This document shows, piece after piece, positions 33,999 through 43,061 of a stretch of 43,061 bases of DNA; position 1 is the stretch's first letter; every line of letters begins with the position of its first letter. Source of the DNA: Gammaproteobacteria bacterium (GTDB lineage: Bacteria; Pseudomonadota; Gammaproteobacteria; GCA-001735895). The DNA lies in contig JABHSO010000070.1 in the NCBI GenBank assembly GCA_018669845.1, positions 1-43,061 of the forward strand, read 5' to 3'. Position numbers and translations under genes: made by a program. The notes beneath the pieces are model-generated. The model saw only the letters and a program-made list of their open reading frames with translations. It was not told where the DNA came from and searched no databases.

Positions 33999-34186
33999 TA
34001 TGATTCCTCAACACTTAACATGTATTGTATCTTATTGATCATGCCACGATTTTCTGGCGTATCAATAACTTCTACAGTTTGGTGCATACGTCTAATTCCA
34101 AGTCCAGCAGCACAGGCTTTATGTGAAGCTAGACGACCGTTCAAACTTTTTACAAGTTTGACACTTACTGTTTTATTTTTAGCCAT
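33998..34186 (-). CDS. rpmD: 50S ribosomal protein L30
   Basis: This 62-residue protein ([20 protein letters not shown], then [20 protein letters not shown]) matches the short bacterial L30. It lies between rpsE and rplO, four bases after rpsE, as in the standard spc operon. Confidence 0.98.
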   Translation of the reverse strand: MAKNKTVSVKLVKSLNGRLASHKACAAGLGIRRMHQTVEVIDTPENRGMINKIQYMLSVEES

Positions 34187-34190
34187 GATA

Positions 34191-34691
34191 TTAACCTTTA
34201 ATTTGCTCTACGCTTTTACCACGTTTAGCAGCAATCATTTCGGGTGTTTTCATATCCTGTAAACCACGGATAGTAGCCCTTACTAAATTGATAGGGTTTC
34301 TTGAACCGTTACATTTAGCAAGTACATTTCTAACACCAGCAACTTCAAGTACAGCACGCATAGCACCACCGGCGATAACACCAGTACCTTCTGAAGCAGG
34401 TTGCATGTAAACTTTGGCAGCTCCATGACGAGCATTTACTGCGTAATGCAGTGTTCCGTCAGTAATCGCAACGTTAACTAGATTAGCACGAGCTTTTTCC
34501 ATAGCTTTTTGAATTGCTAAAGGAACTTCACGAGCTTTTCCGTAACCAAAACCAACTTTTCCATTACCATCGCCTACTACTGTAAGCGCAGTAAAACCAA
34601 ATTGACGACCACCTTTAACAACTTTGGCAACACGATTAACCGCAACCAATTTTTCTGTTAAATCGTCTTTTGAACCTTGAGGATCTGCCAT
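34191..34691 (-). CDS. rpsE: 30S ribosomal protein S5
   Basis: This 166-residue protein contains the RNA-binding domain block [20 protein letters not shown] and the C-terminal [19 protein letters not shown], both hallmarks of S5. S5 lines the mRNA entry channel and influences decoding accuracy. Its length equals E. coli S5 (167) within one residue. It is 36 bases behind rplR. Confidence 0.99.
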   Translation of the reverse strand: MADPQGSKDDLTEKLVAVNRVAKVVKGGRQFGFTALTVVGDGNGKVGFGYGKAREVPLAIQKAMEKARANLVNVAITDGTLHYAVNARHGAAKVYMQPASEGTGVIAGGAMRAVLEVAGVRNVLAKCNGSRNPINLVRATIRGLQDMKTPEMIAAKRGKSVEQIKG

Positions 34692-34727
34692 AGTTCTATC
34701 TCTATACTAAATACGTTAAAACAATTT

Positions 34728-35081
34728 CTAAAATTTAAGACCAGCTTCACGAGCTGAATCGGCTAGTGCTTTGACTCTACCATGGTACTTATAACCAGAG
34801 CGATCAAATGCAACTGATTCAATGCCAGAAGCCTTTGCTTTTTCAGCAATCTCTTTACCAACAGCTACTGCTGCGGATGCATTTCCAGTATGTTTCAAAT
34901 CTTTACTTAAATCTTTACTTAGCGTAGACGCTGAAGCAACAACTTTCCCAGTTTCACCTGAGATGATTTGTGCATAAGTATGACGAGGTGTACGAAAAAT
35001 GGTTAAACGATCGACACCCAATTCACGAATTTTTGCACGTGTTTTACGAGAACGTCTGATACGTGATGATTTCTTATCCAT
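34728..35081 (-). CDS. rplR: 50S ribosomal protein L18
   Basis: I place the start at the ATG at 35081, giving 117 residues starting [20 protein letters not shown], the length of E. coli L18. A longer frame reaching 35177 would overlap rplF by nearly 90 bases and adds nothing conserved. The core [17 protein letters not shown] and C-terminal [20 protein letters not shown] match the 5S rRNA binding family. The segment SKDLSKDLK shows a small internal repeat. Confidence 0.98.
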   Translation of the reverse strand: MDKKSSRIRRSRKTRAKIRELGVDRLTIFRTPRHTYAQIISGETGKVVASASTLSKDLSKDLKHTGNASAAVAVGKEIAEKAKASGIESVAFDRSGYKYHGRVKALADSAREAGLKF

Positions 35082-35088
35082 AACTGAC

Positions 35089-35622
35089 CTATTTCTTTTT
35101 AGCATCTTTTCTGATGATATGTTCATCAGAATACTTAACACCTTTACCTTTATAAGGCTCTGGTGGACGGAAGGCACGTATCTCTGCAGAAACCTGCCCT
35201 ACTTTTTGTTTGTCACAACCACTAACAATAATTTCTGTTTGACTGGGTGTCTCAATTGTAATTCCTTCTGGAATAGGAAAATCAATCGGATGTGAGAAAC
35301 CAAGAGAAAGATTTAAGACTTTTCCAGCTAGTTTACTTCTATAACCTACGCCAACCAGGTTTAGTTTTTTAGAGTAGCCTTGACTAACACCTAGAACTAA
35401 ATTATTAGCAAGAGAACGCATGGTACCTGTCATAGCAACAGAACCTTTAGCATCACTAGCAGCTTTAAATGTTAATACATTATCATTCTGTTCGAATGCA
35501 ACAGCATCATTTACAGTTAAAGATAACTCACCCTTAGGACCTTTAGCGGTGATAGTCTGACCATCAACAGTCAAATTAACGCCTGCAGGCATTTCAATAG
35601 GTTTTTTTGCAATTCTAGACAT
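35089..35622 (-). CDS. rplF: 50S ribosomal protein L6
   Basis: This 177-residue protein starts [15 protein letters not shown] and carries the two similar L6 domains. The C-terminal block is [20 protein letters not shown], near the sarcin-ricin loop and factor-binding site. Length matches E. coli L6. It lies nine bases after rpsH. Confidence 0.99.
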   Translation of the reverse strand: MSRIAKKPIEMPAGVNLTVDGQTITAKGPKGELSLTVNDAVAFEQNDNVLTFKAASDAKGSVAMTGTMRSLANNLVLGVSQGYSKKLNLVGVGYRSKLAGKVLNLSLGFSHPIDFPIPEGITIETPSQTEIIVSGCDKQKVGQVSAEIRAFRPPEPYKGKGVKYSDEHIIRKDAKKK

Positions 35623-35631
35623 ATCTTTACC

Positions 35632-36024
35632 CTAAACAACCGTACAGATAACTTCACCACCGTTACCGGAAGATCTCGCCTGCTTTTCAGTCATCATACC
35701 TTTAGAGGTAGAAATGATTGCAATACCGAGACCACCATTAACTGATGGAAGTTCATCTTTAGATTTGAAAATTCTTAATCCAGGACGACTTACACGTTTA
35801 ATCTCATCGATTACCGGTTTACCCTGAAAATATTTAAGCTCAATTGATAACTCTTTTTTTGCATCACCAGACACAGAAAAATCAGCTATATAACCTTCAC
35901 CTTTTAGAACATTCGCAATATTAACTTTTTGCGTAGATGAGGGCATCTTGACAGTAACCTTAGTTGCTTTCTGCGCATTACGAATGCGTGTCAACATGTC
36001 AGATACGGGATCTTGTAGACTCAT
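35632..36024 (-). CDS. rpsH: 30S ribosomal protein S8
   Basis: This 130-residue protein has [18 protein letters not shown] and the C-terminal [20 protein letters not shown] of S8. S8 binds helix 21 of 16S rRNA. In E. coli it also represses the spc operon by binding the rplE region. It follows rpsN after 12 bases. Length equals E. coli S8. Confidence 0.99.
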   Translation of the reverse strand: MSLQDPVSDMLTRIRNAQKATKVTVKMPSSTQKVNIANVLKGEGYIADFSVSGDAKKELSIELKYFQGKPVIDEIKRVSRPGLRIFKSKDELPSVNGGLGIAIISTSKGMMTEKQARSSGNGGEVICTVV

Positions 36025-36036
36025 AACAGTTCTCTC

Positions 36037-36342
36037 TTACCAACTTGCTTTAACTAGACCAGGAACATCACCACGCATAGCTGCTTCGCGTAATTTAATT
36101 CGACTGAGTCCAAATTTTCTATAAAAACCGTGTGGACGGCCAGTGATTCTACAACGATTACGGTGCCTTACTGGAGAAGAATCTCTAGGTAATTTTTGTA
36201 ACGTATCAACAGCAGCCATCTTTTCTTCAAAAGGAGTATCAGGGTTACTGATAAGAGCTTTTAAAGAAGATCTTTTTTCTGCATATTGAGTAGCCAATTT
36301 AGTACGTTTAAATTCGCGCTGTACCATTGAAGTTTTAGCCAT
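36037..36342 (-). CDS. rpsN: 30S ribosomal protein S14, zinc-free form
   Basis: This 101-residue protein is the long C- form of S14. It starts [20 protein letters not shown] and ends [18 protein letters not shown], then [15 protein letters not shown], and has no CXXC zinc pairs. This form is usual in gammaproteobacteria. It contacts 16S rRNA in the head of the small subunit. Confidence 0.99.
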   Translation of the reverse strand: MAKTSMVQREFKRTKLATQYAEKRSSLKALISNPDTPFEEKMAAVDTLQKLPRDSSPVRHRNRCRITGRPHGFYRKFGLSRIKLREAAMRGDVPGLVKASW

Positions 36343-36356
36343 AATAGTTACCGTAA

Positions 36357-36896
36357 TTAATTCTTAAAAGGAAAATTGAATGCAGTAAGTAATGCACGCC
36401 CTTCATCATCTGAAGCAGCAGTAGTAGTGATAGAAATATTCATACCACGAAGCTTATCAATTTTATCATAATCGATTTCTGGGAACATAATTTGCTCAGT
36501 CAGTCCCAGATTATAGTTTCCACGGCCATCAAAAGCTTTTCCGTTTACACCACGAAAGTCACGAATACGTGGTATAGAGAAGTTAATCAATCTATCCATG
36601 AATTCATACATATGATCTTTACGCAAAGTAACCATGCAACCTACAGGCATATTTTCACGAATTTTAAATCCGGCTACCGCTTTTTTAGACATGGTTATTA
36701 CCGGCTTCTGTCCAGCAATTTGCTCCATATCACGCACTGCATTTTCGATGATTTTCTTATCACCAGCAGCATCACCAAGGCCCATATTCAATGTGATCTT
36801 AGTTACTTTAGGAATTTGCATAGCAGAAGCAAAATTAAATTGTTCCTGCAACTGTGGTCTCACAGTATCCCGATAAAATTTTTCTAATCTTGTCAT
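36357..36896 (-). CDS. rplE: 50S ribosomal protein L5
   Basis: This 179-residue protein shows [38 protein letters not shown] and [20 protein letters not shown], the L5 core. L5 binds 5S rRNA in the central protuberance with L18. Length equals E. coli L5. It lies 12 bases behind rplX. Confidence 0.99.
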   Translation of the reverse strand: MTRLEKFYRDTVRPQLQEQFNFASAMQIPKVTKITLNMGLGDAAGDKKIIENAVRDMEQIAGQKPVITMSKKAVAGFKIRENMPVGCMVTLRKDHMYEFMDRLINFSIPRIRDFRGVNGKAFDGRGNYNLGLTEQIMFPEIDYDKIDKLRGMNISITTTAASDDEGRALLTAFNFPFKN

Positions 36897-36908
36897 GATA
36901 ACTTACCG

Positions 36909-37226
36909 TTAAACATCAATTACTTCACCGTTAGACTTAAAAAACCGAACTTTACGGTTATCATCTAACGTTTTAAAACCTACACGATCACCCTTTTCAG
37001 TACCTGGGTTAAAAATCATGACATTTGATTGATTGATAGGAGATTCCTTATCAATAATCCCACCGGCTTCTCCAGCATTTGGATTTGGTTTAACGTGTTT
37101 TTTAACCATATTAACACTTTCAACCAATAGACGGTTTTCATCTAGTCGCTTAAGCACAGTACCGCGCTGACCTTTACTTCGGCCTGCGATTACTATGACT
37201 TCGTCACCTTTTTTAATTTTGTTCAT
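36909..37226 (-). CDS. rplX: 50S ribosomal protein L24
   Basis: This 105-residue protein has the KOW motif near the start ([20 protein letters not shown]) and the [12 protein letters not shown] stretch. L24 starts large-subunit assembly by binding the 5' end of 23S rRNA. It is 15 bases behind rplN. Length is one more than E. coli L24. Confidence 0.98.
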   Translation of the reverse strand: MNKIKKGDEVIVIAGRSKGQRGTVLKRLDENRLLVESVNMVKKHVKPNPNAGEAGGIIDKESPINQSNVMIFNPGTEKGDRVGFKTLDDNRKVRFFKSNGEVIDV

Positions 37227-37241
37227 GTAAATAAATACCTA

Positions 37242-37610
37242 TTAAAGCACTTCAGGTGCCAGTGAGATGATTTTCATAAACTTCTCTCCGCGTAACTCAC
37301 GAGTTACCGGTCCGAAGATACGAGTACCAATCGGTTGCAGGTTATTATTTAAAATAACTGCCGCATTACCATCAAACTTAATTAAAGAACCATCATTGCG
37401 GCGAACACCTTTAGCAGTACGAACTACTACTGCGTTATATACTTCACCTTTTTTAACCTTACCGCGAGGTATTGCATCTTTGATACTAACTTTAATAATA
37501 TCGCCAATACGAGCATAACGTCGCTTAGAGCCACCCAGTACTTTTATACACTGAACTCGACGCGCACCACTATTATCTGCTGCGGTTAAAACTGTTTGCA
37601 TTTGTATCAT
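37242..37610 (-). CDS. rplN: 50S ribosomal protein L14
   Basis: This 122-residue protein contains [19 protein letters not shown] and the C-terminal [20 protein letters not shown] of L14, which forms an intersubunit bridge. It follows rpsQ after 27 bases with no sign of a terminator. The junction that separates S10 and spc operons in E. coli therefore appears continuous here. Confidence 0.99.
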   Translation of the reverse strand: MIQMQTVLTAADNSGARRVQCIKVLGGSKRRYARIGDIIKVSIKDAIPRGKVKKGEVYNAVVVRTAKGVRRNDGSLIKFDGNAAVILNNNLQPIGTRIFGPVTRELRGEKFMKIISLAPEVL

Positions 37611-37637
37611 AATTGAACCCTACCAATATCGACTAAC

Positions 37638-37898
37638 TTAGCTCGCCTTATCAACGACCTTAACCAAAGTCCAGGACTTGGTTTTTGACATTGGACGGCA
37701 TTCAGTAATTTGAACAGTGTCACCTAAAGAACACTCATTGTTCTCATCATGTATATGAAGTTTTGTAGATTTCCTTACATACTTTCCATATAGAGGATGT
37801 TTTACTTTTCTTTCTATCAGAACAGTCGCGGATTTATCCATTTTGTCGCTGATAACAGAACCAGTTTGTGTTCTTAACACTTTATCTTCACTACTCAT
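37638..37898 (-). CDS. rpsQ: 30S ribosomal protein S17
   Basis: I place the start at the ATG at 37898 (86 residues), with GGTGA just upstream. A GTG two codons earlier (37904) would overlap the rpmC stop. The sequence [20 protein letters not shown] and [20 protein letters not shown] identifies S17, an OB-fold protein that binds the 5' domain of 16S rRNA. Confidence 0.97.
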   Translation of the reverse strand: MSSEDKVLRTQTGSVISDKMDKSATVLIERKVKHPLYGKYVRKSTKLHIHDENNECSLGDTVQITECRPMSKTKSWTLVKVVDKAS

Positions 37899-37900
37899 GA

Positions 37901-38113
37901 TCACTCACCACCGTTACTGGATGATTCTGCACGTTTCTGAGTCATGACAGTTTTAACGCGTGCTATGTTTTTACGTACTTTAGAGAATTGATCAGAACGA
38001 GCTCCCTGTCCAATCGCATTCTGCATTCTCAGATTAAACTGCTCTTTAAATAGAGCGTTTAATTCGTCACGCAATTCCTGGTTAGATTTTGAACGTAATT
38101 CTTTCGCGTCCAT
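37901..38113 (-). CDS. rpmC: 50S ribosomal protein L29
   Basis: This 70-residue two-helix protein starts [20 protein letters not shown] and has the [11 protein letters not shown] motif of L29, which sits by the exit tunnel near the signal-recognition-particle site. Its C-terminus (AESSSNGGE) is a few residues longer than in E. coli (63). It overlaps rplP by one base. Confidence 0.98.
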   Translation of the reverse strand: MDAKELRSKSNQELRDELNALFKEQFNLRMQNAIGQGARSDQFSKVRKNIARVKTVMTQKRAESSSNGGE

Positions 38114-38526
38114 TACATTACCTGCCTGATTACAAAATTAGTTTTGAAAGGTAGTTTAGCCGCAGCTAACTTAAATGCATCACGAGCGATCTGCTCAGTA
38201 ACACCTTCCATCTCATATAACATTTTTCCGGGTTGGATTTTACATACCCAATATTCAACATTACCTTTACCTTTACCCATACGAACTTCTAAGGGCTTTT
38301 TAGATATTGGCACATCGGGAAAAACTCGAATCCAAATTTTACCACCACGTTTGATATGACGAGTCATAGCACGACGTGCAGCTTCAATTTGACGCGCAGT
38401 TATTCTTCCGCGTTCGGTAGCCTGAAGGCCATACTGACCAAAGCTAACCTTATTACCAGTATTCGCAAGGCCACGATTCCGACCTTTAAACTGCTTTCTA
38501 AATTTTGTACGTTTAGGCTGTAACAT
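38113..38526 (-). CDS. rplP: 50S ribosomal protein L16
   Basis: This 137-residue protein begins [19 protein letters not shown] and contains [20 protein letters not shown] and [19 protein letters not shown], the L16 blocks that line the A-site tRNA path. Length is one more than the E. coli protein. It lies 11 bases behind rpsC. Confidence 0.99.
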   Translation of the reverse strand: MLQPKRTKFRKQFKGRNRGLANTGNKVSFGQYGLQATERGRITARQIEAARRAMTRHIKRGGKIWIRVFPDVPISKKPLEVRMGKGKGNVEYWVCKIQPGKMLYEMEGVTEQIARDAFKLAAAKLPFKTNFVIRQVM

Positions 38527-38537
38527 AATTCAAACTT

Positions 38538-39218
38538 CTATTTGCCAGACTTCTTCGATGAAGAAGAAGTTTTAGATTCAAGATCGAATACTTCACCTTT
38601 GTATATCCAGACTTTAACACCCAAAATACCGTAGGTAGTCAGGGCTTCGGCTGTACCATAGTCAACGTCAGCTCTTAAAGTATGAAGAGGAACTCGTCCT
38701 TCTCGATACCATTCATTACGAGCAATTTCAGCACCATTTAAACGTCCAGAGACATTAATTTTGATACCTTCAGCTCCAATACGCATTGCATTACTAACAG
38801 ATCTACGCATAGCTCGACGGAACATAACTCGACGTTCCAACTGTTGAGCAATGCTTTCAGCTACTAACTGCGCATCCAGCTCAGGCTTGCGTATCTCTTC
38901 AATATTAATTTTCACATTGTTAGGATGAATATCAACTAGCGTAGAGATTTCCTTACGCAGTCTTTCAATGTCTTCACCTTTTTTACCAATGATAATACCT
39001 GGACGAGCAGTATGAACCGTAACAACGATTGCTTTAGCAGGTCTAGCTATACCAATACGGCTAACGGCCGCCTGTGATAACTTTTTCTTGATATATTGAC
39101 GAACTTTTAAATCTTCACTTAAAAATTCAGCATACTGCCCAGTTTCTGCATACCATTTGGAAGTCCAATCTGTGGAAATCCCTAAACGTATACCAGTTGG
39201 ATGTACTTTCTGTCCCAT
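38538..39218 (-). CDS. rpsC: 30S ribosomal protein S3
   Basis: This 226-residue protein has [18 protein letters not shown], a KH domain with [19 protein letters not shown], and the C-terminal [19 protein letters not shown]. It ends in a serine- and lysine-rich tail ([14 protein letters not shown]). S3 lines the mRNA entry site with S4 and S5. Length is near E. coli S3 (233). Confidence 0.99.
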   Translation of the reverse strand: MGQKVHPTGIRLGISTDWTSKWYAETGQYAEFLSEDLKVRQYIKKKLSQAAVSRIGIARPAKAIVVTVHTARPGIIIGKKGEDIERLRKEISTLVDIHPNNVKINIEEIRKPELDAQLVAESIAQQLERRVMFRRAMRRSVSNAMRIGAEGIKINVSGRLNGAEIARNEWYREGRVPLHTLRADVDYGTAEALTTYGILGVKVWIYKGEVFDLESKTSSSSKKSGK

Positions 39219-39229
39219 CTGTGCCTCTA

Positions 39230-39562
39230 TTAACTATCTGCAACAGTCACACTGATGTGACTAGTACGTTTTAAAATTCTATTACCACGCCCTTTAGCAC
39301 GTGCACGCATACGCTTCATGCTTGGGCCCTGATCTACAAATATTGTAGAAACCTTCAGCTCATCAATATCAGCACCATCATTGTGCTCGGCATTAGCAAT
39401 AGCTGACTCAATTACTTTCTTAATTAACTCAGCAGCTTTCTTATTACTAAACTTAAGCAAAGTCAGTGCTTTATCTACAGGAAGACCACGAACCTGGTCA
39501 GCCACTAGACGCACTTTTTGAGCTGAAATTTTAGCATTACGGTGTTTTGCAGATGTTTGCAT
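39230..39562 (-). CDS. rplV: 50S ribosomal protein L22
   Basis: This 110-residue protein contains [20 protein letters not shown] and the extended hairpin [20 protein letters not shown] that reaches into the peptide exit tunnel, where macrolides and stalling peptides act. Length equals E. coli L22. It lies eight bases behind rpsS. Confidence 0.99.
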   Translation of the reverse strand: MQTSAKHRNAKISAQKVRLVADQVRGLPVDKALTLLKFSNKKAAELIKKVIESAIANAEHNDGADIDELKVSTIFVDQGPSMKRMRARAKGRGNRILKRTSHISVTVADS

Positions 39563-39570
39563 AACAATAA

Positions 39571-39846
39571 TTACCTTTTCGCCTTTTTATCAACAACATG
39601 ACCACGGTAGGTACGAGTCAGAGAAAATTCTCCCAACTTATGACCAACCATATTCTCATTTATTAAAACCGGTACATGCTGACGACCATTGTGAATCGCG
39701 ATAGTTAACCCAACCATGTCGGGGATAACCATAGAACGTCTTGACCAGGTTTTAATTGGACGCTTGTTATTAGTTTCAACAGCAGTCAACACCTTCTTGT
39801 AAAGATGATGATCTACGAATGGGCCTTTCTTTAAAGAACGTGGCAC
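39571..39846 (-). CDS. rpsS: 30S ribosomal protein S19
   Basis: This 91-residue protein starts [19 protein letters not shown] and contains [20 protein letters not shown], the S19 signature. It pairs with S13 in the head of the small subunit. It lies six bases behind rplB. Confidence 0.99.
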   Translation of the reverse strand: MPRSLKKGPFVDHHLYKKVLTAVETNNKRPIKTWSRRSMVIPDMVGLTIAIHNGRQHVPVLINENMVGHKLGEFSLTRTYRGHVVDKKAKR

Positions 39847-39852
39847 GTCAAA

Positions 39853-40680
39853 TTACCTCTTATTCCTTCTACGGACAATCAAGTTGTCAGTACGTTTATT
39901 AGTACGAGTCTTCTTACCTTTAGTAGGTAAACCCCATGGAGACACAGGATGACGACCACCTGAAGTACGACCTTCACCACCACCGTGCGGATGATCAACC
40001 GGGTTCATAGCAACACCACGAACAGTAGGTCTAACACCTCTCCAGCGTGTAGCACCAGCCTTTCCAAGTGAACGTAAACTATGCTCACCATTTCCTACTT
40101 CACCAAGAACTGCACGACATTCTGATAAAACCTTACGCATTTCACCTGAACGCAATCTTAGCGTTGAGTAAGCACCATCTCGCGCAACAAACTGTACAGA
40201 AGTACCAGCTGAACGAGCCATTTGAGCACCTTTACCAGGCTTTAACTCAACACAGTGAATTACGGAACCTACTGGAATATTACGCAATGGAAGACAGTTA
40301 CCTGGCTTCATACCAGCATCATCACCAGAACGAACCTTATCCCCATCCTTAATACCTTTAGGAGCAATAATGTAACGACGCTCACCATCGGCATATTTAA
40401 GAAGAGCTATGTGAGCGCTTCTATTTGGATCATATTCAACTCTTTCAACTACAGCATCGATACCATCTTTATTTCGTTTGAAATCGATAGATCTATAACG
40501 CTGTTTATGACCACCACCCTTATGACGGGTAGTAATTCGTCCGGCATTATTTCTACCACCAGACTTTGATTTTTTTTCTACAAGGCTCGCAAGTGGCTTA
40601 CCTGTATACAAACCCTCAGTCTTAACCGAGACTACAAATCGGCGACCTGGAGAGGTAGGTTTAGCTTTAATTAACGCCAT
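39853..40680 (-). CDS. rplB: 50S ribosomal protein L2
   Basis: This 275-residue protein has [20 protein letters not shown] near the start and the highly conserved C-terminal stretch [20 protein letters not shown]. That stretch includes the histidine close to the peptidyl-transferase centre. L2 is needed for subunit association. Length is within two residues of E. coli L2. Confidence 0.99.
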   Translation of the reverse strand: MALIKAKPTSPGRRFVVSVKTEGLYTGKPLASLVEKKSKSGGRNNAGRITTRHKGGGHKQRYRSIDFKRNKDGIDAVVERVEYDPNRSAHIALLKYADGERRYIIAPKGIKDGDKVRSGDDAGMKPGNCLPLRNIPVGSVIHCVELKPGKGAQMARSAGTSVQFVARDGAYSTLRLRSGEMRKVLSECRAVLGEVGNGEHSLRSLGKAGATRWRGVRPTVRGVAMNPVDHPHGGGEGRTSGGRHPVSPWGLPTKGKKTRTNKRTDNLIVRRRNKR

Positions 40681-40685
40681 CTTTA

Positions 40686-40985
40686 TTATCCACCCACAAC
40701 CGCAAGATCAATCTCATGACCCTGCTCTAAAGAAACATATGCTTTTTTCCAGTCACTTCGCTTACCTAAGCGAACACCCTGACGCTTCGACTTACCTTTA
40801 ACAGTGGCAGTACGAACCTTGGATACTTTAACGTTAAAAAGCTGCTCAATTGCTACTTTAATCTCAGCTTTTTTAGCATCAGTAGAAACCTTAAAAACAT
40901 GCTGGTTTGACGCATCACCGACTATAGCGGCTTTCTCAGAGATATGAGGAGCTCTTATAATCTGAAAAACTTTTTGCTCATTCAT
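40686..40985 (-). CDS. rplW: 50S ribosomal protein L23
   Basis: This 99-residue protein contains [20 protein letters not shown] and the loop [21 protein letters not shown]23 forms the docking site at the tunnel exit for trigger factor and the signal recognition particle. It overlaps the rplD stop by four bases. Confidence 0.99.
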   Translation of the reverse strand: MNEQKVFQIIRAPHISEKAAIVGDASNQHVFKVSTDAKKAEIKVAIEQLFNVKVSKVRTATVKGKSKRQGVRLGKRSDWKKAYVSLEQGHEIDLAVVGG

Positions 40986-41587
40986 GACAGACGCTCCTCT
41001 AATTTTTTCAACGCCGCCTGATCGACAATAACCTTTTCCTGACTAACCAGACTTAATGGATCAACAATTGACGCATCCATAACCATCAGGTTAGGAATAT
41101 TACGAGCAGCAAGATAAACCGAAGAATCCAGACCATCTGTTAATACAAGGCCTTTAGTTATTCCGAGATCTGCCATTTTTGCAGCCATCAACTTAGTCTT
41201 TGGCTCTGCAACAGTCATATCTTCAACAACTATTAAACGATCCTGTCTAATCAATTCCGAAACAATGCTTCTCATACCTGTGCGATACATTTTTTTGTTC
41301 AATTTTTTACCATAGTCACGAGGACGTGCAGCAAAAGTTGTACCACCACTACGCCATAACGGACTACGAATAGTACCAGCACGAGCACGACCAGTACCCT
41401 TTTGACGAAATGGCTTAGCACCACCACCACGAACATCAGAACGGGTTTTTTGTGCTTTTGTTCCAGCGCGAGACGCACTCATAAAAGACACTACCAACTG
41501 ATGCACGAGCGTTTCATTAAATTCAGCAGAAAAAGCTTCATCTGAAACAGACACTTTCTCACTGGAGTTATGTATTGAAATATCCAT
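40982..41587 (-). CDS. rplD: 50S ribosomal protein L4
   Basis: This 201-residue protein has the tunnel-reaching loop [40 protein letters not shown] and a C-terminal globular part. In E. coli L4 also shuts down its own S10 operon by binding the leader upstream of rpsJ. In this window a strong leader hairpin instead lies directly upstream of rplC, the gene before this one. Length equals E. coli L4. Confidence 0.99.
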   Translation of the reverse strand: MDISIHNSSEKVSVSDEAFSAEFNETLVHQLVVSFMSASRAGTKAQKTRSDVRGGGAKPFRQKGTGRARAGTIRSPLWRSGGTTFAARPRDYGKKLNKKMYRTGMRSIVSELIRQDRLIVVEDMTVAEPKTKLMAAKMADLGITKGLVLTDGLDSSVYLAARNIPNLMVMDASIVDPLSLVSQEKVIVDQAALKKLEERLS

Positions 41588-41601
41588 GACTCTATATTCT
41601 C

Positions 41602-42234
41602 TTAACCTTTAACTGCAGGTGTAATAACAACATTGCTAGATTTAGATCCAGGAACCGGGCCTCTAATAAGGACAAGGTTTCGCTCTGAATCAACACGAAC
41701 AATTTCTAAATTCTGTGTAGTTTGCTTTACAGCACCCATATGACCAGCCATTTTCTTACCTTTAAAGACTCGCCCAGGAGTCTGGTTTTGACCAATCGAG
41801 CCTGGAGCACGGTGAGACACCGAGTTACCATGAGTAGCATCTTGCATCTGGAAGTTATATCTCTTTATAACACCCGCAAAACCCTTACCTATAGTAGTAC
41901 CAGAAACATCTACTTTCTGACCCTGTTCAAACATATCAACTTTCAATTCTGAACCAAGCTCAAATTCTTCTACTGAATCCACACGAAACTCCATAGAGAG
42001 TCGCCCAGCTTCAACACCAGCCTTTCTATAATGACCAGCCATAGCTTTTGTGACACGATTAGGACGTCGCGTACCTGTAACCACCTGAATTGCAGTGTAA
42101 CCATCAGTATCAACAGTTTTAAGCTGAGACACACGATTTGGCTCTACTTCAACAACAGTTACCGGAGTCGATACACCGTCATCAGAGAAAACCCTGGTCA
42201 TACCTACTTTTCGTCCAACTAAACCGAGAGACAT
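41602..42234 (-). CDS. rplC: 50S ribosomal protein L3
   Basis: This 210-residue protein shows [20 protein letters not shown] and the loop [20 protein letters not shown] that approaches the peptidyl-transferase centre. The glutamine in GQNQTPG is the site that PrmB methylates in E. coli. It is preceded by a 205-base gap containing a promoter and a hairpin, so here it probably heads its own transcript. Confidence 0.99.
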   Translation of the reverse strand: MSLGLVGRKVGMTRVFSDDGVSTPVTVVEVEPNRVSQLKTVDTDGYTAIQVVTGTRRPNRVTKAMAGHYRKAGVEAGRLSMEFRVDSVEEFELGSELKVDMFEQGQKVDVSGTTIGKGFAGVIKRYNFQMQDATHGNSVSHRAPGSIGQNQTPGRVFKGKKMAGHMGAVKQTTQNLEIVRVDSERNLVLIRGPVPGSKSSNVVITPAVKG

Positions 42235-42298
42235 TACTAACCCCTAATCATATCTTTTGAGAATATCTTATTGATATTACTCGTCTTTTTAAAACTAA

Positions 42299-42328
42299 CG
42301 GCCTGATACAGAGAACCGTATCAGGCCG
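42299..42328 (-). promoter_or_regulatory. Strong leader hairpin upstream of rplC
   Basis: The sequence CGGCCTGATAC (42299-42309) pairs perfectly with GTATCAGGCCG (42318-42328) around an eight-base loop. In the minus-strand RNA it begins about ten bases after the predicted start and is followed by UUAGUUUU, a weak U-tract. It could be an attenuator or a protein-binding site controlling rplC onward, or a terminator for rpsJ read-through. Confidence 0.75.
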
Positions 42329-42339
42329 CGAGGGCGCGC

Positions 42340-42368
42340 ACTATAACAGAATATTACAAAATAGTTAA
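42340..42368 (-). promoter_or_regulatory. Sigma70-type promoter in the rpsJ-rplC gap
   Basis: On the minus strand TTAACT (42363-42368) and TATAGT (42340-42345) are spaced by exactly 17 bases, followed by the discriminator GCGCGCCC. Matches to consensus are four and five of six. The GC-rich discriminator is typical of rRNA and ribosomal promoters that respond to ppGpp. It would start transcription about 100 bases ahead of rplC. Confidence 0.75.
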
Positions 42369-42439
42369 GGACTATTAGGAAAATTCTTATTATTTTTTTA
42401 TGCGCTATAAACCCACATTACCTAAAATTTAATCAAGCC

Positions 42440-42751
42440 TTAATTAAGCTTAATTTGAACATCAACACCAGCAGCAAGGTCAAGCTTCATCAAAGCATCA
42501 ACCGTCTTATCTGTTGGATCAACAATATCCATTAACCGCTTATGAGTTCTAATCTCATATTGATCACGCGCATCTTTATTAACGTGTGGAGAGATCAGAA
42601 TAGTAAATCGCTCTTTACGTGTAGGCAGAGGAATCGGCCCTTTTACACGTGCACCAGTTCTTTTCGCAGTATCAACAATCTCTGCAGCAGAACGGTCTAT
42701 TAATCGATGATCAAAAGACTTAAGTCTGATTCGAATATTTTGGTTAGCCAT
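42440..42751 (-). CDS. rpsJ: 30S ribosomal protein S10
   Basis: This 103-residue protein contains [20 protein letters not shown] and [20 protein letters not shown], and ends DVQIKLN. S10 works in the small subunit and also as NusE in transcription antitermination. It starts six bases after the tuf stop. In most gammaproteobacteria rplC follows within a few tens of bases; here 205 bases intervene. Confidence 0.99.
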   Translation of the reverse strand: MANQNIRIRLKSFDHRLIDRSAAEIVDTAKRTGARVKGPIPLPTRKERFTILISPHVNKDARDQYEIRTHKRLMDIVDPTDKTVDALMKLDLAAGVDVQIKLN

Positions 42752-42757
42752 ATCTAT

Positions 42758-43061
42758 TTACTCAACTATTTTAGCAACGACACCCGCACCTACAGTACGA
42801 CCACCTTCACGGATTGCAAAACGTAAACCTTCATCCATTGCGATTGGTGCAATTAGATTAACAGTCATCTTTACGTTATCACCGGGCATAACCATTTCCA
42901 CGCCTTCTGGAAGATCACAAGCACCGGTTACGTCCGTTGTACGGAAGTAAAACTGAGGACGGTAACCATTAAAGAATGGTGTATGACGTCCACCTTCATC
43001 CTTTGACAGAATGTAGATTTCAGCTTCAAATTTTGTATGCGGTGTAATAGAACCTGGAGCA
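42758..43061 (-). CDS. tuf: Elongation factor Tu, C-terminal part (runs off window)
   Basis: The visible 100 codons encode the C-terminal barrel of EF-Tu: [39 protein letters not shown], and the end [20 protein letters not shown]. It delivers aminoacyl-tRNA to the ribosome. The stop codon is six bases before the rpsJ start, so the two genes share a transcript, as in many gammaproteobacteria (str operon end). Confidence 0.99.
   Translation of the reverse strand, partial: APGSITPHTKFEAEIYILSKDEGGRHTPFFNGYRPQFYFRTTDVTGACDLPEGVEMVMPGDNVKMTVNLIAPIAMDEGLRFAIREGGRTVGAGVVAKIVE

Noticed and set aside
34728..35177. Extended L18 with a 32-residue N-terminal addition
   Set aside because: The addition overlaps rplF and has no L18 homology; the ATG at 35081 gives the normal length.
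42299..42328. Plain intrinsic terminator of tuf-rpsJ
   Set aside because: The hairpin lies after the predicted promoter start and its U-tract is interrupted (UUAGUUUU), so a leader role for rplC is at least as likely; not called a terminator.
1..43061. tRNA or rRNA genes
   Set aside because: No conserved rRNA segments or tRNA arm patterns (GGTTCRA-type T-arm with paired ends) were noticed in the gaps between genes; a dedicated scan was not possible.

Overview
The window looks like chromosomal DNA of an AT-rich gammaproteobacterium. Every ribosomal protein is gammaproteobacterial in length and sequence. The order ssb / MFS transporter / uvrA / (gap) / rplQ-rpoA-rpsD matches the arrangement known from Pseudomonas and relatives. 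I cannot name the genus from sequence alone.

Region 1 (1-10.7 kb) is a decayed, rearranged stretch of a surface-polysaccharide locus, almost all on the minus strand. It holds the start of an O-antigen ligase/polymerase gene, a UDP-glucuronate 4-epimerase-like gene and ugd. Between them are broken second copies of the epimerase and of the ligase 5' end, and a wecC-like fragment. Among these lie many toxin-antitoxin-like modules: five MNT nucleotidyltransferase/HEPN pairs (one HEPN partner wrecked, one with a foreign C-terminus), an intact VapBC pair, a FitA/VapB-type antitoxin whose VapC is cut off after about 15 residues, and two paralogous Uma2 (PD-(D/E)XK-like) genes. A heptamer tandem repeat lies just upstream of the ligase gene.

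Region 2 (10.9-20.2 kb) is the polysaccharide assembly part. A WcaJ-type undecaprenyl-phosphate sugar transferase lies on the plus strand, between two copies of a roughly 205-bp quasi-palindromic repeat in opposite orientation. After it comes a minus-strand operon of tightly overlapping genes, in transcription order: flippase, alkaline-phosphatase-superfamily protein, pyruvyltransferase-family protein, acyltransferase 3, two GT4 glycosyltransferases and cysC. Together with ugd, the epimerase and cpsG (28 kb) this fits a Wzx/Wzy-type polysaccharide containing uronic acids, with acyl and perhaps pyruvyl or sulfate decoration. A sixth HEPN/MNT pair (HI0074/HI0073 type) separates this operon from ssb.

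Region 3 (21.1-29 kb) is housekeeping: ssb, a DHH-family phosphoesterase, a ComEA-like helix-hairpin-helix protein, a YajR-like MFS transporter, uvrA and cpsG. Two copies of a GC-rich palindrome occur here.

Region 4 (29.1-43 kb) is the ribosomal supercluster on the minus strand: tuf (partial)-rpsJ, then rplC through rplQ, including rpmJ, secY and rpoA, ending in a clear intrinsic terminator. Two sigma70-like promoters with GC-rich discriminators are readable inside it, one in an unusually long rpsJ-rplC gap (with a strong hairpin) and one upstream of rpsM. They suggest the cluster is transcribed in separately started segments.
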